Assembly: GCA_006384855.1 (NCBI GenBank) | Contig: VCJN01000578.1 | Span: 119,501-183,500, forward strand | Length of the DNA stretch: 64,000 nucleotides | Reading direction: 5' to 3' | DNA from: Tetraselmis striata | Taxonomy: Eukaryota > Chlorophyta > Chlorodendrophyceae > Chlorodendrales > Chlorodendraceae | Shown here: piece after piece, positions 43,501-54,104 of the stretch | Position numbering within the stretch: position 1 is the first letter of the stretch | Layout of the letters: every line of letters begins with the position of its first letter | Position numbers and translations under genes: made by a program | The notes under the pieces: generated by a model | The model's input: only the letters and a program-made list of their open reading frames with translations | Told to the model about the DNA's origin: nothing | The model's database searches: none

Positions 43501-46379
43501 TTTCCCCTTGCAGCATTACTGACGGAATAGACCTGGCGAAGCATGAGCGAGCGCTGAAGCTCGAGCACTGCATCGCTGATTCTCTGGATCGCTACCACAC
43601 TGGTGCACCGGCGTGCCATAGCCAGCCGGTGTACTCTTAGCTCGTGCCTGACGGTGTGGACAGCTGGAGGTGCGCTGCGCGTGGCGTTCTTATTGCGCGT
43701 GACTGCGGGCTGTGGCCATGGGCAGCACGGCGCGCTGGCATGGAAGCGGGATGCTGGTCCAAGGGGCGGATTACTGTCCACATCGGCCCCAGGTTGCATG
43801 GGAGTGGCAAGGGCGGCGCGGGAGGGTCGCAGTTGAAGGGGGGGGGGGGGGGGGGGCACCTCCGCCACCACCACCTCCACTCGCCCCGCCCGCTGCGCGC
43901 TGCCGCGGGAGAGCTCCCCCAGGCAGCACTCTGCCAGGCGCAGCCACAGGTGCGGGCTCTGGTAGTGCACCACCGCCACCTGAAGGCGGCACCGCCACAC
44001 AGTGAGCCGGGCAAGGACAGGGCGAGGCGGGGCAGGGCGGGGCGGGGCGGGTGGGGGGTGGGGGGGGGGGGGGGGGGGGGTGCTCCGACCGCCCCCTGCC
44101 TGACATCCCGATGACGCGGCATGTTTAGCACACCAGGGAGGCGTGACGCAATGACAACGGCCTGAGGGATTATGGGCAGTCGCGGCGGCGCTTACCTGCT
44201 GGAACATGGCGTGCGCGGCGGCGTGCTGCTTGGTGAGCAGCAGCTGCAGGCCGGCGGTGTGGCGCATCGCCGCCAGCTGCGCGACGGTGGGGCGGCCCGG
44301 CCCGCCAGGGCGCTCCTCGCCCGCGGCGCCAGCCAGCGCGGCAGAGAGATACATCAGCGCGGTGTGGTGCTTGGCGAGGCAGTGGTGCAGCAGGCCCAGG
44401 TTGGCCAGCGCCAGCGGGCGGCTCGGCGCGACCCCGCCCGCCAGTTGCCGGCCCAGCTGCTGCGCCGCGAGGTAGAGCTGCCCCGTGGTGAAGTTCAGCT
44501 GCATGCTCAGCCCGATGGCCTGCGCCCCCCCCCCCCCCCCCCCCCCCCGCGATCAAGCAGCAGTCAGTACGGAATAAGGACGTGGGCCCTGCGACATACT
44601 ATGGAATGATACCAAAAACTTGAGGACGCAAGTGTTCCCCTTGTGATTGGCCTGGTGTGCCTGTGTTGGCCTGGTGTGTGTGGGGGGGGGGGGGGGGGGG
44701 GGCATGGGCATGCAGCGCACCTCCGGGTCGGCGGGCGAAATCAGCAGCGCCTCCATGATGGCCTGCTCTGCGCGCCGCTTCTCGCGCCGCAGCAGGAACA
44801 CACGCGCGCGCGCCAGGCGCAGCGCCAGCTGCACCTCCGCCGCCGGCGCGATGGCGCTCCGCGGGGGCAGCCCCACCTGCGGCTTCCCGCCCGACTGAGA
44901 TGGCCCAGCCGCCCGCAGCAGCACCAGCATCAGCGCCGGCCAATCCCAGGGGCACACCCTCCCAGCGAGGAGCATCAGGGGCTGGGAGCTGGGGTGAAGA
45001 TGCGTACCATGTCGCCCGCCCGGCTGGGGCTGGCGGACCGTGCGGAGGCGCTCCGGGCCGAGGCCGCAGCGGGGCTGCCATACATCTGCTCCATCAGCAG
45101 CAGCACCTCTGCGCAGCGGCCAACAGAGGTCAGCGGCATCAGGAAACGCTGCAGCATTACTATCCTCACGCAGTTTCCCGTTAACCCCCCCCCCCCCCCC
45201 CCCCCCGAAGCACAAGCCGCCGTTCGGATGACATCGTAGGGCGCCCTCGTGACTCTGCCCGCAGTTTTATTGCCCCCGACTGACCTGCCTTGCCCTGCCT
45301 CCTCTCATCCCTCAGGTGCCTGCGTTCTCTGGCTACCTCTCTTGTATTCGCTCTCACGCGCAGTGATGCCCTGCAGCCACCGGACGTCTTGTTGTGACCC
45401 TCCAAAGGTGCCCGCATCAAAGGCTCTCCCGCCCTCCCTCCCTCTTTCTGGTATGTTTGGGATTTAGGGAGAGGGCGGGTAAGAGGAAGACGGCGTACCC
45501 GCGGCCTTGCCGTCATCTGCGACCTGCAGGTGGCAGTCCAGCAGCAGCAGGCAGCAGCGCAGCGCCGCGTCGTTGTCCAGCGACTCCACCGCGCGGAACA
45601 GCGGCTCCAGCAGCCCGATCGCGGGGCCGTACTGTCCCAGCTGAGCGTGCAGCGCCGCCATATTCAGATCAAGGGGGTAGGTGTCGGCGGTGCTGAGCAG
45701 CGGCGGCGGGCGCGCGTCCGCGGCCGCGACCGCTGGGGGCGTCCCGGGCGCCGCTGGATGGCTGGGGGAGCGCGGCGCGTAGCGGGGCGACGACGAGGCG
45801 GCGCCGCTGCCCGGCGGGGAGGACGCCGCGGCGCCGCCGCTGCCCGGCGGGGAGCACGCCGCGGCGCCGCACTCCTCTGCCTGCGTTGCCGCCTGCTGCT
45901 CTACCAGCGTCTGCGCGTGCGCACAGCAGCTCAGCTGCGGAGACGCCAAAATATACTCGATGCCAAGCAGATTTAAATAAACGAAAAGGAGCGGGCCGAT
46001 GAGGATGGCGCAGCGACGCCAACGCACCCGCAGGGAGCACAGCTTCTCGATCAACTCCCGAGGGCTGGCCTGTCCCGACTGCTGGTACTCCACCACAGCT
46101 AGATTATGCAGCACCTGCGAGAGCGCGAGACACCGGCGAGGGTTTTGCTAAGTAGGATGCTTATTTTCTTTAGCTCGCAGTAGGAACAGAAAACAAAGAA
46201 GAAATTGTTTGTCCAGGCGAGCAGGGCATGGCCGGGAGGGGACCGGGGCCGGGGCTCGCCTTGGGGTCAGTGGGCTGCTTGTCGCGCAGGCGCTCCAGCA
46301 GGCCCAGCGCCTCGCCGTACCGCCCGCCCGCGAACGCCGCGGCGGCGGAAGCCGCGGCGGGTCCGTCGTTGGCGCCCAT
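40553..46379 (-). CDS. CNOT10: CCR4-NOT complex subunit 10 (TPR protein)
   Basis: Fourteen exons give about 797 residues. Exons (minus order): 46260-46379, 46028-46114, 45499-45934, 45008-45108, 44721-44894, 44196-44519, 43860-43979, 43209-43390, 42935-43058, 42486-42587, 42214-42312, 41784-41963, 41088-41270 and 40553-40714. Family landmarks in order: VLHNLAVVEYQQSGQAS, MAALHAQLGQYGPAIGLLEP, ARVFLLRREKRRAEQAIMEA, LANLGLLHHCLAKHHTALMY, SPHLWLRLAECCLGE, LRYLRNALFLLRQM, LAVLTNLAYVHLLNHNPVQA, HCYAAEALCMLGRPGEA, LHVNLASVHAMRGDLRT and a last TPR with QLMMVYLHLRGGATAEAL. These follow animal CNOT10 as I know it (about 740 residues), a scaffold of the CCR4-NOT mRNA deadenylase. The linker exons 43209-43390 and 42935-43058 are the least certain. 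Introns 1 and 9 appear to start with GC (aag|gcgagc, aag|gcaggc). Most introns hold a G/C homopolymer. Confidence 0.88.
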
Positions 46380-46876
46380 CGCGGAGTCCGACCAGATGGG
46401 TGGGGCGCGAGCGGAGGAGGCTGTCACGGGGCCGTGTGGGCGCTGCCTGGTGCAGGGTGGGGGCTGTGCCGGGCAGCTGCTAGACAAGCGGTGGAGGCCA
46501 CCTGCCACTTTGCCTCGGACCGCAGACGGCCCTGCTGATGCCAGTTGCTTGCTGTTGGTTGAAGGGTCGCTGTTGGTCGTCCCGCCCGTGCGCCGGCCAG
46601 AGTAGGCAGCGACTGGCCCTTAGTTACCGGGCAACCGAGTGATTGGGTCGGGTGAAGCCTGTACTGGCCCTTATGTATTATTAATTACAGTATCACCAGT
46701 ACCGGTAGCTAGTGGGCTGCTGCGCGAATGAACTTCAGTAGCGACTGAAAGGATTACAGGTAATCCTTACTGGTGCTGGCCGCCCGGTTCGCCCAGGAAC
46801 ATTTGCGCTATTTAATTTCAATTTAACTGCTGAGTGCAGCCTGTTTTATTCACTGTCCCGGAGCACGGAAACGGGG
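46380..46876. other. Upstream flank of CNOT10
   Basis: No gene. A TAAGGATT-type inverted pair (aaggattacaggtaatcctt) lies at about 46748. Confidence 0.5.
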
Positions 46877-47503
46877 ATGGGGACCGGTACCGGTGGTATG
46901 CAGCCTGATTTATTACATTTCGAAAACCCTAAAACAACCCTAAATAATACGACATCCACCCCGAGACAGCACCACGGGTTTCGACAAGCACGACAATTGA
47001 AAGACCAACTCCGACCTGTATTGGTAAGAGATGTCGCTCTTACATGCAATGACATAGCAATGACATGCAAACGTGTGATGTTACTTCAAACGGGCATGTC
47101 AAGATTCTCACTCATCGATAACATAATTCTGCACAAATGGATCACAGCTAACAAATGGGGTGATTTTCCAGATCCGTGCGCTGCGGCGACATTTAATTTA
47201 TGGCTGGCCACTGGCGGCCTATTCCTTAGTTCAGTGAGTGCTGTACTACTATACCTGGCGGATAATCAGCAGCATTCAGCGCCAGCCCGCCCTGGCTTGC
47301 ATCCCCGGACGGCAGACTTCGGTGTATTTGCGTGGTGGCCCCGCTTGAATCAGCGCAGGGCCGCCCTGCTCAGAATACATGACAACGCCCCCAATGAAAT
47401 GGCGCGCCTCATTAGGAGCCTCCCCGCAGCAGCAGCGGCAGCAGCAGCAGCAACAGCATGCATAGCCCCAAAGTACAGTCACGCTTGCCAGCGGCTGCCC
47501 TAA
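46877..47503 (+). CDS. Hypothetical 208-residue ORF, doubtful
   Basis: An ATG-started frame stays open for 208 codons in a stretch of moderate GC, where chance frames should be shorter. It contains one hydrophobic segment (FNLWLATGGLFLSSVSAVLL) and a poly-Ala run from a CAG repeat near the C-terminus. No family was recognised. It lies between two minus-strand genes and reads toward the 3' end of the pseudouridine synthase gene. It could be a real species-specific gene, a relic, or chance. Confidence 0.25.
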   Translation: MGTGTGGMQPDLLHFENPKTTLNNTTSTPRQHHGFRQARQLKDQLRPVLVRDVALTCNDIAMTCKRVMLLQTGMSRFSLIDNIILHKWITANKWGDFPDPCAAATFNLWLATGGLFLSSVSAVLLYLADNQQHSAPARPGLHPRTADFGVFAWWPRLNQRRAALLRIHDNAPNEMARLIRSLPAAAAAAAAATACIAPKYSHACQRLP

Positions 47504-47539
47504 GCTACCTCAGTCATGCGCGGCCTGCCTGCCTGTCTC

Positions 47540-50196
47540 TCATGGCGCCGCGCCCCCCGCTTCCGCTTGCCGCATCCGCTCAAACTTGTCGGCCTCCGGC
47601 GCCATCACGGTGACGGTGTCGCCCGGGCTGTCTGGGTCCGGGACGCTCAGCTCCGCAGCAAACAGGAAGAGCCCCTCGCCCTCCTGTAGCCGGGCAGGAC
47701 GCACCACAGTCAGCACCAGCCCAGCCCAGCATAAAGTAAGGAATGGGGGCACAGCGCAGCCGGTGAGGCCGCGCTTGGCCCGACGCTGGCGCTGCGTGTG
47801 CGACTGCCCCCCCCCCTCCCTCACCACGAGGTGATCCCGCCGCGCGTACTTCTTGTCGCCCAGGATGGGGTGGCCCAGGCCCGCCATGTGGCGGCGCAGC
47901 TGGTGCGTGCGCCCCGTGTGCGGCCAGAGGTCCACCGTGGTCAGGCACCCCCAGCGCCCACTCTCCGTGTGCGCCACCGCCGCGTACTCCGTCTCCGCCT
48001 CCTGCATGTGGCCGTTGTCCAGGCTCTTCAGCGGCGTCTCCACCACGCCGCGCCCCTACCAGAGCGTCCCCACAACGGGCGGATCAGCCGCACGGCGAGG
48101 TCAGGAGGCCCCCCGGGCTTTGATGCGCCGACTTGAGCGGGTGGTGCTCTCTTGGCAGTCCCTCACATGACATCGGCACACGCAAGTGATGCACATGGAA
48201 TGGGGAGGGGGGGGGGGAGGCGCACCTCGAGGCGGCCCACCAGCAGCGCGCGGTAGCGCTTGTGCGCCCGCCGGCCGGAAAACGCGGCGGACAGCTGGCG
48301 CAGCGCCTCGCGGCTCTTGGCGCAGCAAAGCACGCCGGCCGTGGGGCTGTCCAGCCGGTGCACCTACACGCCGGGGTGGCAGAGTCATGGTGGTGCGATG
48401 CAGGGCCCGGCAGCCCGGCGGAGAATGGTGGCATTCCAACGGCGTCAACGAGTCTTCGCGTGTAACAGGAAAAAACACGCGAGCGCCGCATGCCAGGATG
48501 TGGCCAAAGCAGCGTAAAGCAACATTAATGACATAAGCATGCGCACTGTTCTGGCTACGGTGAGGGGCATTCCGTGGCGTTCTTTCCCATGCATAGCCGC
48601 CCATTTTGAACCGTGGCAACCATCCAGGGATGCTGGAGACGACATGGAATGACGTAGCATGACATCAACGGGCGTGCGTCCAGCTCGTTATCCGCATGGG
48701 GCATTATCCGGCTGGGCGATTGGTGGTTGCCGCTGCCAAGGCCGGCATGCCGGTGTGCTGTCAGGTAAGGGGGGCGCCTGCGCGTACCGTCCTGGGGCGC
48801 CAGAGCGCGCCCGGCACGCTAGTGGCGGAGAGGTAGTAAGGCAGCAGGCGCTCCGCTGTCCAGCCGGCCGGGTCCGTGGGCACCACCGTCGGCACCCCGG
48901 CCGGCTTGAGCACCGCCGCCCAGGTGTCCGTCTCCCGCAGCACTGTGAGCTCCAGCCCTGCCGGCACCTAAGTGAACACGGCTCTCTCTCTCAGCACCCC
49001 CCCCCCCCTCCCACCCCGCCGTCCAACTGAACAGGGAGTGACTCTGCCAACAGTAGAGTGGTTTAGTCCCTTTGGCAACATGCGGGAGGAGGCACCTTGT
49101 CCTGCGGGTCCAGCTGCTGGGCGGACGCCGTGCGCTGCCAGCGCTCAATCACCTCCCCACCCTGCACCTGAAGGAGGTGGCGGAGCGTTCAGCCGGCGAG
49201 CGCGCCCGCAAGGCATGGCCCGGCAGGGCGTTGACACGCCGCACGGGCGAAAGGAGTGGTCGCACCTTGAACCCCGCTTTGCGCACTCTGCCGTCCACGC
49301 GGATCTCGGCTCCCCGCAACGACTGGAAGCGATGGTTTGCTGATGAATCAGTGTGCTGGCAGTCGTCATTCCGGTGGGGGGGGGGAGCGTAGCCAGTACC
49401 ACAGGTGACACCCTGACCGATCCTGACCTCCGGGTTGATCTGTAGGCAGCTTGCCCTCCGCCAAGCCTCCTTACCGCATGCCAGTACTACCTAACATGCT
49501 TTGCAATAGGTTTAAGTGATCCTATCCGGCCAATAGCCTCAATGAAACTTATATGTGCGGGGCTTGTACGACCTGTTCATAAATTATTAAACTAAGCAAA
49601 TAAAGTCAATAATAATAGAGTACTCCATCTTCAATAAATTACAAAATGGAGGTCCTAGTGAGTTTGAGTTGTTCGATTAGTTGGATTTTGGTGCCCGCCT
49701 CTTTTGTAGTATGTAATATATCGATCAATGCCAACACGCGCCATGGACGGAGGGACGGAGGATTGGGCGAAACCTTCCTAGCGGAGCTGGCAGTGGGAAA
49801 CTGCTCCGGGAACAGCGCCTGCAGCACCTCCCCCAGCGGCGCCGGCTGCTCCGCCACGGGCGCCACGCCCTCCGCCACGATGCCATAGCCGTCGTCTGCC
49901 TGGGGCCGATCCTTGCCCGCGCGCTCCGCCATCTGACTTGCCTCCAGGGCGCCACCGCCGCCCGCGCCTACCTTCACACCGCTGTCCAGGCCATCCCTCT
50001 CCTCGCTGCTCTCTTCCCGCCGGCCAACCGCCGCCATCCGCCACAGTCGGGATCGGAAGGTCCGAAGTCGGTTCAGAAGCTTCGATGCGCGGGCGGTAGC
50101 TGACGTTCCGAGAGCTGTGGGAGGCGGCTGCTGGGGAGGCGGTGCCGTTGTCAGCGGGCGGCTGGTGAGCGCAGAGCCGCGCGCCGTTGTCGGCAT
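47540..50196 (-). CDS. RluA-family RNA pseudouridine synthase with S4 domain
   Basis: Seven exons (49774-50196, 49266-49322, 49096-49167, 48788-48967, 48226-48363, 47825-48055, 47540-47683) give 414 residues, all junctions in phase 0. Residues 1-55 (MPTTARGSALTSRPLTTAPP...) look like an organelle transit peptide. An S4 RNA-binding domain follows across the first junction: PLGEVLQALFPEQFPTASSA then SLRGAEIRVDGRVRKAGFKV. The catalytic core has AAVLKPAGVPTVV, then VHRLDSPTAGVLCCAKS (catalytic Asp about 249), KRYRALLVGRLE and WPHTGRTHQLRRHMAGLGHP then ILGDKKYA. The enzyme isomerises uridine to pseudouridine in rRNA or tRNA; the exact target is unknown. Intron 1 has a C-run (sense strand) about 55 bases before its acceptor. 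A Harbinger transposon lies 300 bp upstream of the start. Confidence 0.9.
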
Positions 50197-50494
50197 TTAT
50201 AAATCCGTATGTAGCAACAGCCGCACTGCCGGGAGCAGACGCGCAGCGTGGTCGGTATGGCTGCACGCGAGCCTGGAGAGAAGATACTGGGTTCGCGGCT
50301 TTTCACAAGTGGCTACTGTGAGCTCCTGCTCTGCAAGCTCCTACCGGTACTGGCGATGCGAGCTTGTCAGCACCGTTATGTGCGCGAGCCGCCGATAAAT
50401 ATTCGACGACTGCCACGCGATGACTGCAGAGCGGCGGCTGTGCGTTTATGTTCAGTCGATTCGGGGGTTCAGGCTGTGCGTTTATGTTCAGTTC
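50197..50494. other. Upstream flank of the pseudouridine synthase with a 36-bp tandem duplication
   Basis: A phrase starting ggctgtgcgtttatgttcag occurs at 50436 and again at 50472. Each copy ends in a ggggttc word like the transposon terminus that follows. No gene. Confidence 0.6.
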
Positions 50495-50497
50495 ATT

Positions 50498-50537
50498 AGG
50501 GGGTTCCCGCGTCAAATTGCAACGCCATATTGCAACG
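50498..50537 (+). repeat. Left terminal inverted repeat of the Harbinger element
   Basis: 40 bp, perfect inverse of 54062-54101. It contains two copies of ttgcaacg; further tgcaacg words lie just inside at 50581, 50595 (inverted), 50615 and 50634. Confidence 0.95.
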
Positions 50538-50574
50538 ATACGCGGTACACGTCAGCCGTACGCCCGCGTACGCA

Positions 50575-50607
50575 CCAAAATGCAACGCTCGCGGCGTTGC
50601 ATTTTGG
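50575..50607. repeat. Subterminal palindrome in the Harbinger element
   Basis: A perfect 14-bp inverted repeat (ccaaaatgcaacgc and its complement) around a 5-base loop tcgcg. It contains the same tgcaacg word as the terminal repeats, so it is a candidate binding site for the element's DNA-binding protein. Confidence 0.8.
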
Positions 50608-50800
50608 CTGAAACTGCAACGAGCGACTACTTCTGCAACGTCTGAGTTTGACCGTGATCTGGGTAGTCGCGGATACGGGTACGGGTGGATCCCGTACCCG
50701 GTCACCACCTGCCGGGACTCCGCCGGCGCCTGCGCCATTTCAAAACTGCTCGCAGCTCCCCGCCTCTCCCCCAGTCACCGCAGCAAAACCCGGCACCACC

Positions 50801-52730
50801 ATGGCGGAATCCACTCAGGAGACGGCAGACGTAAAGAAGGAGAGCGCTCAGGGTGCGTCCCACGTGTGGAAACGGCGTTGGCAGTCGGACGTCCTGTGGA
50901 TCGCGGCGCTGCTGACCGCCGCGGATCGTGCCAAGGTTGCTGCGCACTGGCGCGACACCAACCCACACGGCAAGAAGCTAGCTATGGAGGCTCGCCTGTA
51001 CGACGCGCTCAAGGAAGACTGCCCTCCGCACACGGAGGAGCTCCCTTCGGGGCGGTCGCTGCTGCAGCGGCTGCAGCAGATGGTGGAGACCTGGCGCGCT
51101 GGCGAGGCGCGCAAGGACGCCATGAACGACAGCCAGTGGCAGGCAGCGCTTAAACAGCAGCGGGACGACTCGCCGCTGCGAAAAGGGCAGGCCGGCTACG
51201 CAGTCTGGAACAGCATCCACGAGTATCTGCTACTGTTGGGCTGGGTGGACGCCGAGTGCGACGAGGACGACCCGCTGTGCCCCGATGAGGTCACAGTGGA
51301 GGTCGTCGAGGAGTACCGCCCGCTGCTGCTCGGCCTGGACGAGGCGCTGGCGGCGAAAGAAACCAGGGAGAGCAACCGGAAGAACGACCGCGACAAGGCT
51401 GCCCGGGCGGACAACCGCAAGGAGAAGGGGGGGCGAGCAGCGGAGAGGTAAGCTACCTGCTGCTGGCCGTCGATAAAAGAAACATATGTTTCTGTATATT
51501 TTTTTTGTGTTTAGCAGCCACCGAGTTCGCTTCTTCTGCTGCTGCGCAGGCTGGCTACCGCCACGGGCAACAGGAAGGAGACTCTGGAAAGCATGCGCCC
51601 GGAGGGCCGCAGCAACGCGCCCAGCAATGGGGAGGAGGCTGAGTGGGAGCCCTCCCAAGGTGATGAGGGGGAGCTGCCAGAGCTGGATCAGGTGCTGGAG
51701 CTGACAGCCACAGAGCAGCGACTGCTTCGGCTCTGCAGTGATGGTGAGTCCTTCCACACCTTGCCACTGCTGTCAGCGGCAGACACAGAGCTGCCAGAGC
51801 CCTGGTGCGCGATGGACTGCCAGCACATGACAGAGCTGAAGGAGATGGTGGTGGAGAGGGACTTGCCCGTGCTGGTGGCACACAACATATTGCAGCAGCA
51901 GGCCGGCAGCGGCGGCAGCAGCAACAGCGGCAGCGAGGAGATGCTGCAGACCATGGAGAGGCTGGAGTCCCTGGCCCACTTCCCTTACAACCTTAAGGTT
52001 GGTGAGGGAGGTACTGTGCCGGGGAAGGACACCAGCCCGGAGGAGTTGGCGGCGTTCCGCGCAAAGCGCCGTGACACCGTCATGGTGGAGCTGCGCCGTC
52101 TCAAAGGCATGCGCCAGGAGCAGCAGCTACAGAAGCTGAAGTATGTAGGCTTGCTGATTTCGGAGGCGGCATCTAGGTCACTGCATGAAAGGTACGCTCC
52201 CATATTTACTCACACAGCCATTATACTCACACAGATATATACGTAATACTCACACAGGCACACACACACACACACACATATAGACCTAACATAAATGTGT
52301 GTTTCTTATGCGCAGGATCATAACATCAACTCCAGAGAGGAATCAAAAGTGGAGTGATGCTGTGCAAGCATGCCGGGAGAGCGGCGCTGGCAGTGGCAGT
52401 GGAGGGCGCAAGCGACAGCGCACCAGCCGCAGCAGCACCACCAGAATCACTAAGGCGGCGGAGCTGGACGAGCAGCTGCACCAAGAAATGATTGAAGTGA
52501 GAGAATTTATGGCAGAGGAAAGGGACAGGCGGCAGGAGCAGACAGAGGTGTTTAAAGATTTGAAACAGGGCATGCGCGGCATGATTGACAGCTCAGAGCA
52601 ACTACAGACTAAGATGATGCAGGGATTCACAGAGTTAAGCAATTCCCAAAAGCAGACAGCTGCAATTTTATCACGTCTAGGTGATATATTACAGGCAACA
52701 CTGCCGCCGCCAGCACCTAGGCCTAGCTAA
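50801..52730 (+). CDS. Harbinger ORF1-type accessory protein
   Basis: Three exons (50801-51447, 51550-52191, 52316-52730) give 567 residues. The ATG is in good context (caccATGg). The N-terminal third has HVWKRRWQSDVLWIAALLTA and a Trp-containing helical region (RLQQMVETWRAGEARKDAMN) in the position where Harbinger elements carry a Myb/SANT-like DNA-binding domain; the match is loose. The middle is acidic and Gln/Gly/Ser-rich. The C-terminus is a coiled-coil-like stretch (ELDEQLHQEMIEVREFMAEE) that could mediate binding to the transposase or to itself. In known elements this partner protein brings the transposase to the nucleus and the ends. Introns are short (102 and 124 nt) with GT-AG ends and matching phases. 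Confidence 0.8.
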
Positions 52731-53871
52731 GGTATTCTGCTAGCGATGGGGGAGGCAGGTTAAAGTAGGACATGAAACTGCCTGCTCCCCTGTTAGCGCA
52801 TGTAATGCAATTTGTAAGCAAAACTGCGCTCTGGTAAAACAAACCCACTGGGGTGACTGCTATGTTGTTTGCTGCCACGTCATCTACCCATGGGAATAGA
52901 GATTGCACTAGCCCAAACGCCCATTCCACAGATGTGCGGGGCCCGTTCATGCTCTTTGTGAGCCAATCCTTATCTGGGTCTGCCCTACGCTCATGTTTTT
53001 TATACCCTGTCATAATCACATCAGACTCTGCGTAAGCTGCATCTCCATATATCAGATAATCTGCACCTGTGCGCTGCTGCACCACACGGAGCACATCCTC
53101 CAGCTGGCTCTCCTCTAAAATTCTGCTGTCGCCACGCCGACCTTGGATAGGACCTGTAAGGTAAGTGATAAGTCCGTCTGGCACAGCAACAATTTGATAT
53201 TTCAAACCGTGTTTTTTCTTGTGTCCAGAGTATATCGCTTCCTGACTGTATTTCACACGACGACATCCACGCAAAGTGCAGTCGATGAACCCGAAGACAG
53301 GCAGCATCACCCCCGACTTCCGCTGGATGGCACGCACGTATCCTGGCAGCCTGCTGTCGAGCGCACCGGTCATAACGACGTGGCCCCATCGCTGCGTGAG
53401 CCACTTCACCATGTGCGTGCATATCTTCGAGATACGCTTCGGATTCATGCGAAGCTTCGCCCCCAGGCTGTGCGCAGCGCCTGCCGTTCCTAGCCGTGCC
53501 AGCAAAACCAGCAAGCCGGTCGTTCCTGTGAACTTGCCTTGCCTACTTTCGCAGCGAAGCACATCAGGGATCTTCAGGTGCTCCAGCAGCTGGTCGAATA
53601 CCTCAGGGCGGCACCGGTACGTGTCTTGAAAGAGCGCCTCGTCAACGCGCTCTACGGCGAGGTCAATGTTTAGCCGGTTGAGGTGGGACGGCCAGGCTCG
53701 GGATACGGGGCGCATGAGGCGACGCAGGCGGCGGCGGTGCCGAATGGTGCGCTGCAGGAATATAGCTGCGAGCTCCGGCTCAGGCGCGGAAATGGACAGT
53801 AGCCGAATCGCCCGTGACAGCGCCGTCCGGGCCTGGTGCACCTCGGCCGCGTTGCCTATTAGACGGCCCAT
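52723..53871 (-). CDS. PIF/Harbinger DDE transposase
   Basis: One exon of 382 residues from the first in-frame ATG (MGRLIGNAAEVHQ); the frame is open further upstream into the terminal repeat without another ATG. A helix-turn-helix-like part precedes the catalytic core (TGLLVLLARLGTAGAAHSLG, then RISKICTHM). The catalytic triad of DDE_Tnp_4 is visible: Asp in PVFGFIDCTLRG, Asp in LIYGDAAYAES, Glu in RTSVEWAFGLVQ. KYSQEAIYSGHKKKHGLKYQ is the usual family signature between the first two. No stop or frameshift is seen. Its 3' end overlaps that of the accessory gene on the other strand. Confidence 0.93.
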   Translation of the reverse strand: MGRLIGNAAEVHQARTALSRAIRLLSISAPEPELAAIFLQRTIRHRRRLRRLMRPVSRAWPSHLNRLNIDLAVERVDEALFQDTYRCRPEVFDQLLEHLKIPDVLRCESRQGKFTGTTGLLVLLARLGTAGAAHSLGAKLRMNPKRISKICTHMVKWLTQRWGHVVMTGALDSRLPGYVRAIQRKSGVMLPVFGFIDCTLRGCRRVKYSQEAIYSGHKKKHGLKYQIVAVPDGLITYLTGPIQGRRGDSRILEESQLEDVLRVVQQRTGADYLIYGDAAYAESDVIMTGYKKHERRADPDKDWLTKSMNGPRTSVEWAFGLVQSLFPWVDDVAANNIAVTPVGLFYQSAVLLTNCITCANRGAGSFMSYFNLPPPSLAEYLS

Positions 53872-54061
53872 GACGTAGGGTGCAGGGTTGTAGCGATTAC
53901 CCGCGTGAAGTCGCGTGGGGCGCGAAAGATTGTGAGCTGCCAGAAGGGTGGTGGCGGCAGGGTGATGTGACGCATGCCGGCGCCGGTACCGGTATATACC
54001 CGCAGCAGTTGTAACGATTACATCATGACTCGGACACCGCGCGACGTGGCGGTATATTATG

Positions 54062-54101
54062 CGTTGCAATATGGCGTTGCAATTTGACGCGGGAACCCCC
54101 T
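54062..54101 (-). repeat. Right terminal inverted repeat of the Harbinger element
   Basis: Perfect 40-bp inverse of 50498-50537, followed directly by the ATT target duplication. Confidence 0.95.
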
Positions 54102-54104
54102 ATT

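Larger units (their letters stand above)
50498..54101. mobile_element. Complete PIF/Harbinger DNA transposon (3604 bp)
   Basis: Perfect 40-bp terminal inverted repeats (50498-50537 and 54062-54101) begin AGGGGGTTCCCGCGTCAAAT. A 3-bp target duplication ATT flanks them (50495-50497 and 54102-54104); three bases is the Harbinger norm, although TWA is the usual target. Inside are two convergent genes: a three-exon accessory protein (plus) and a DDE transposase (minus), overlapping by eight bases at their ends. Both reading frames are intact and the terminal repeats are identical, so the insertion is young and may still be active. It sits in the 5' flank of the pseudouridine synthase gene. Confidence 0.92.

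Noticed and set aside
43470-44504. 344-aa minus-strand ORF across CNOT10 exons 6-8
   Set aside because: It reads through introns and homopolymers (poly-Pro) in one frame; only its first part (44196-44504) is the real exon 6 frame.
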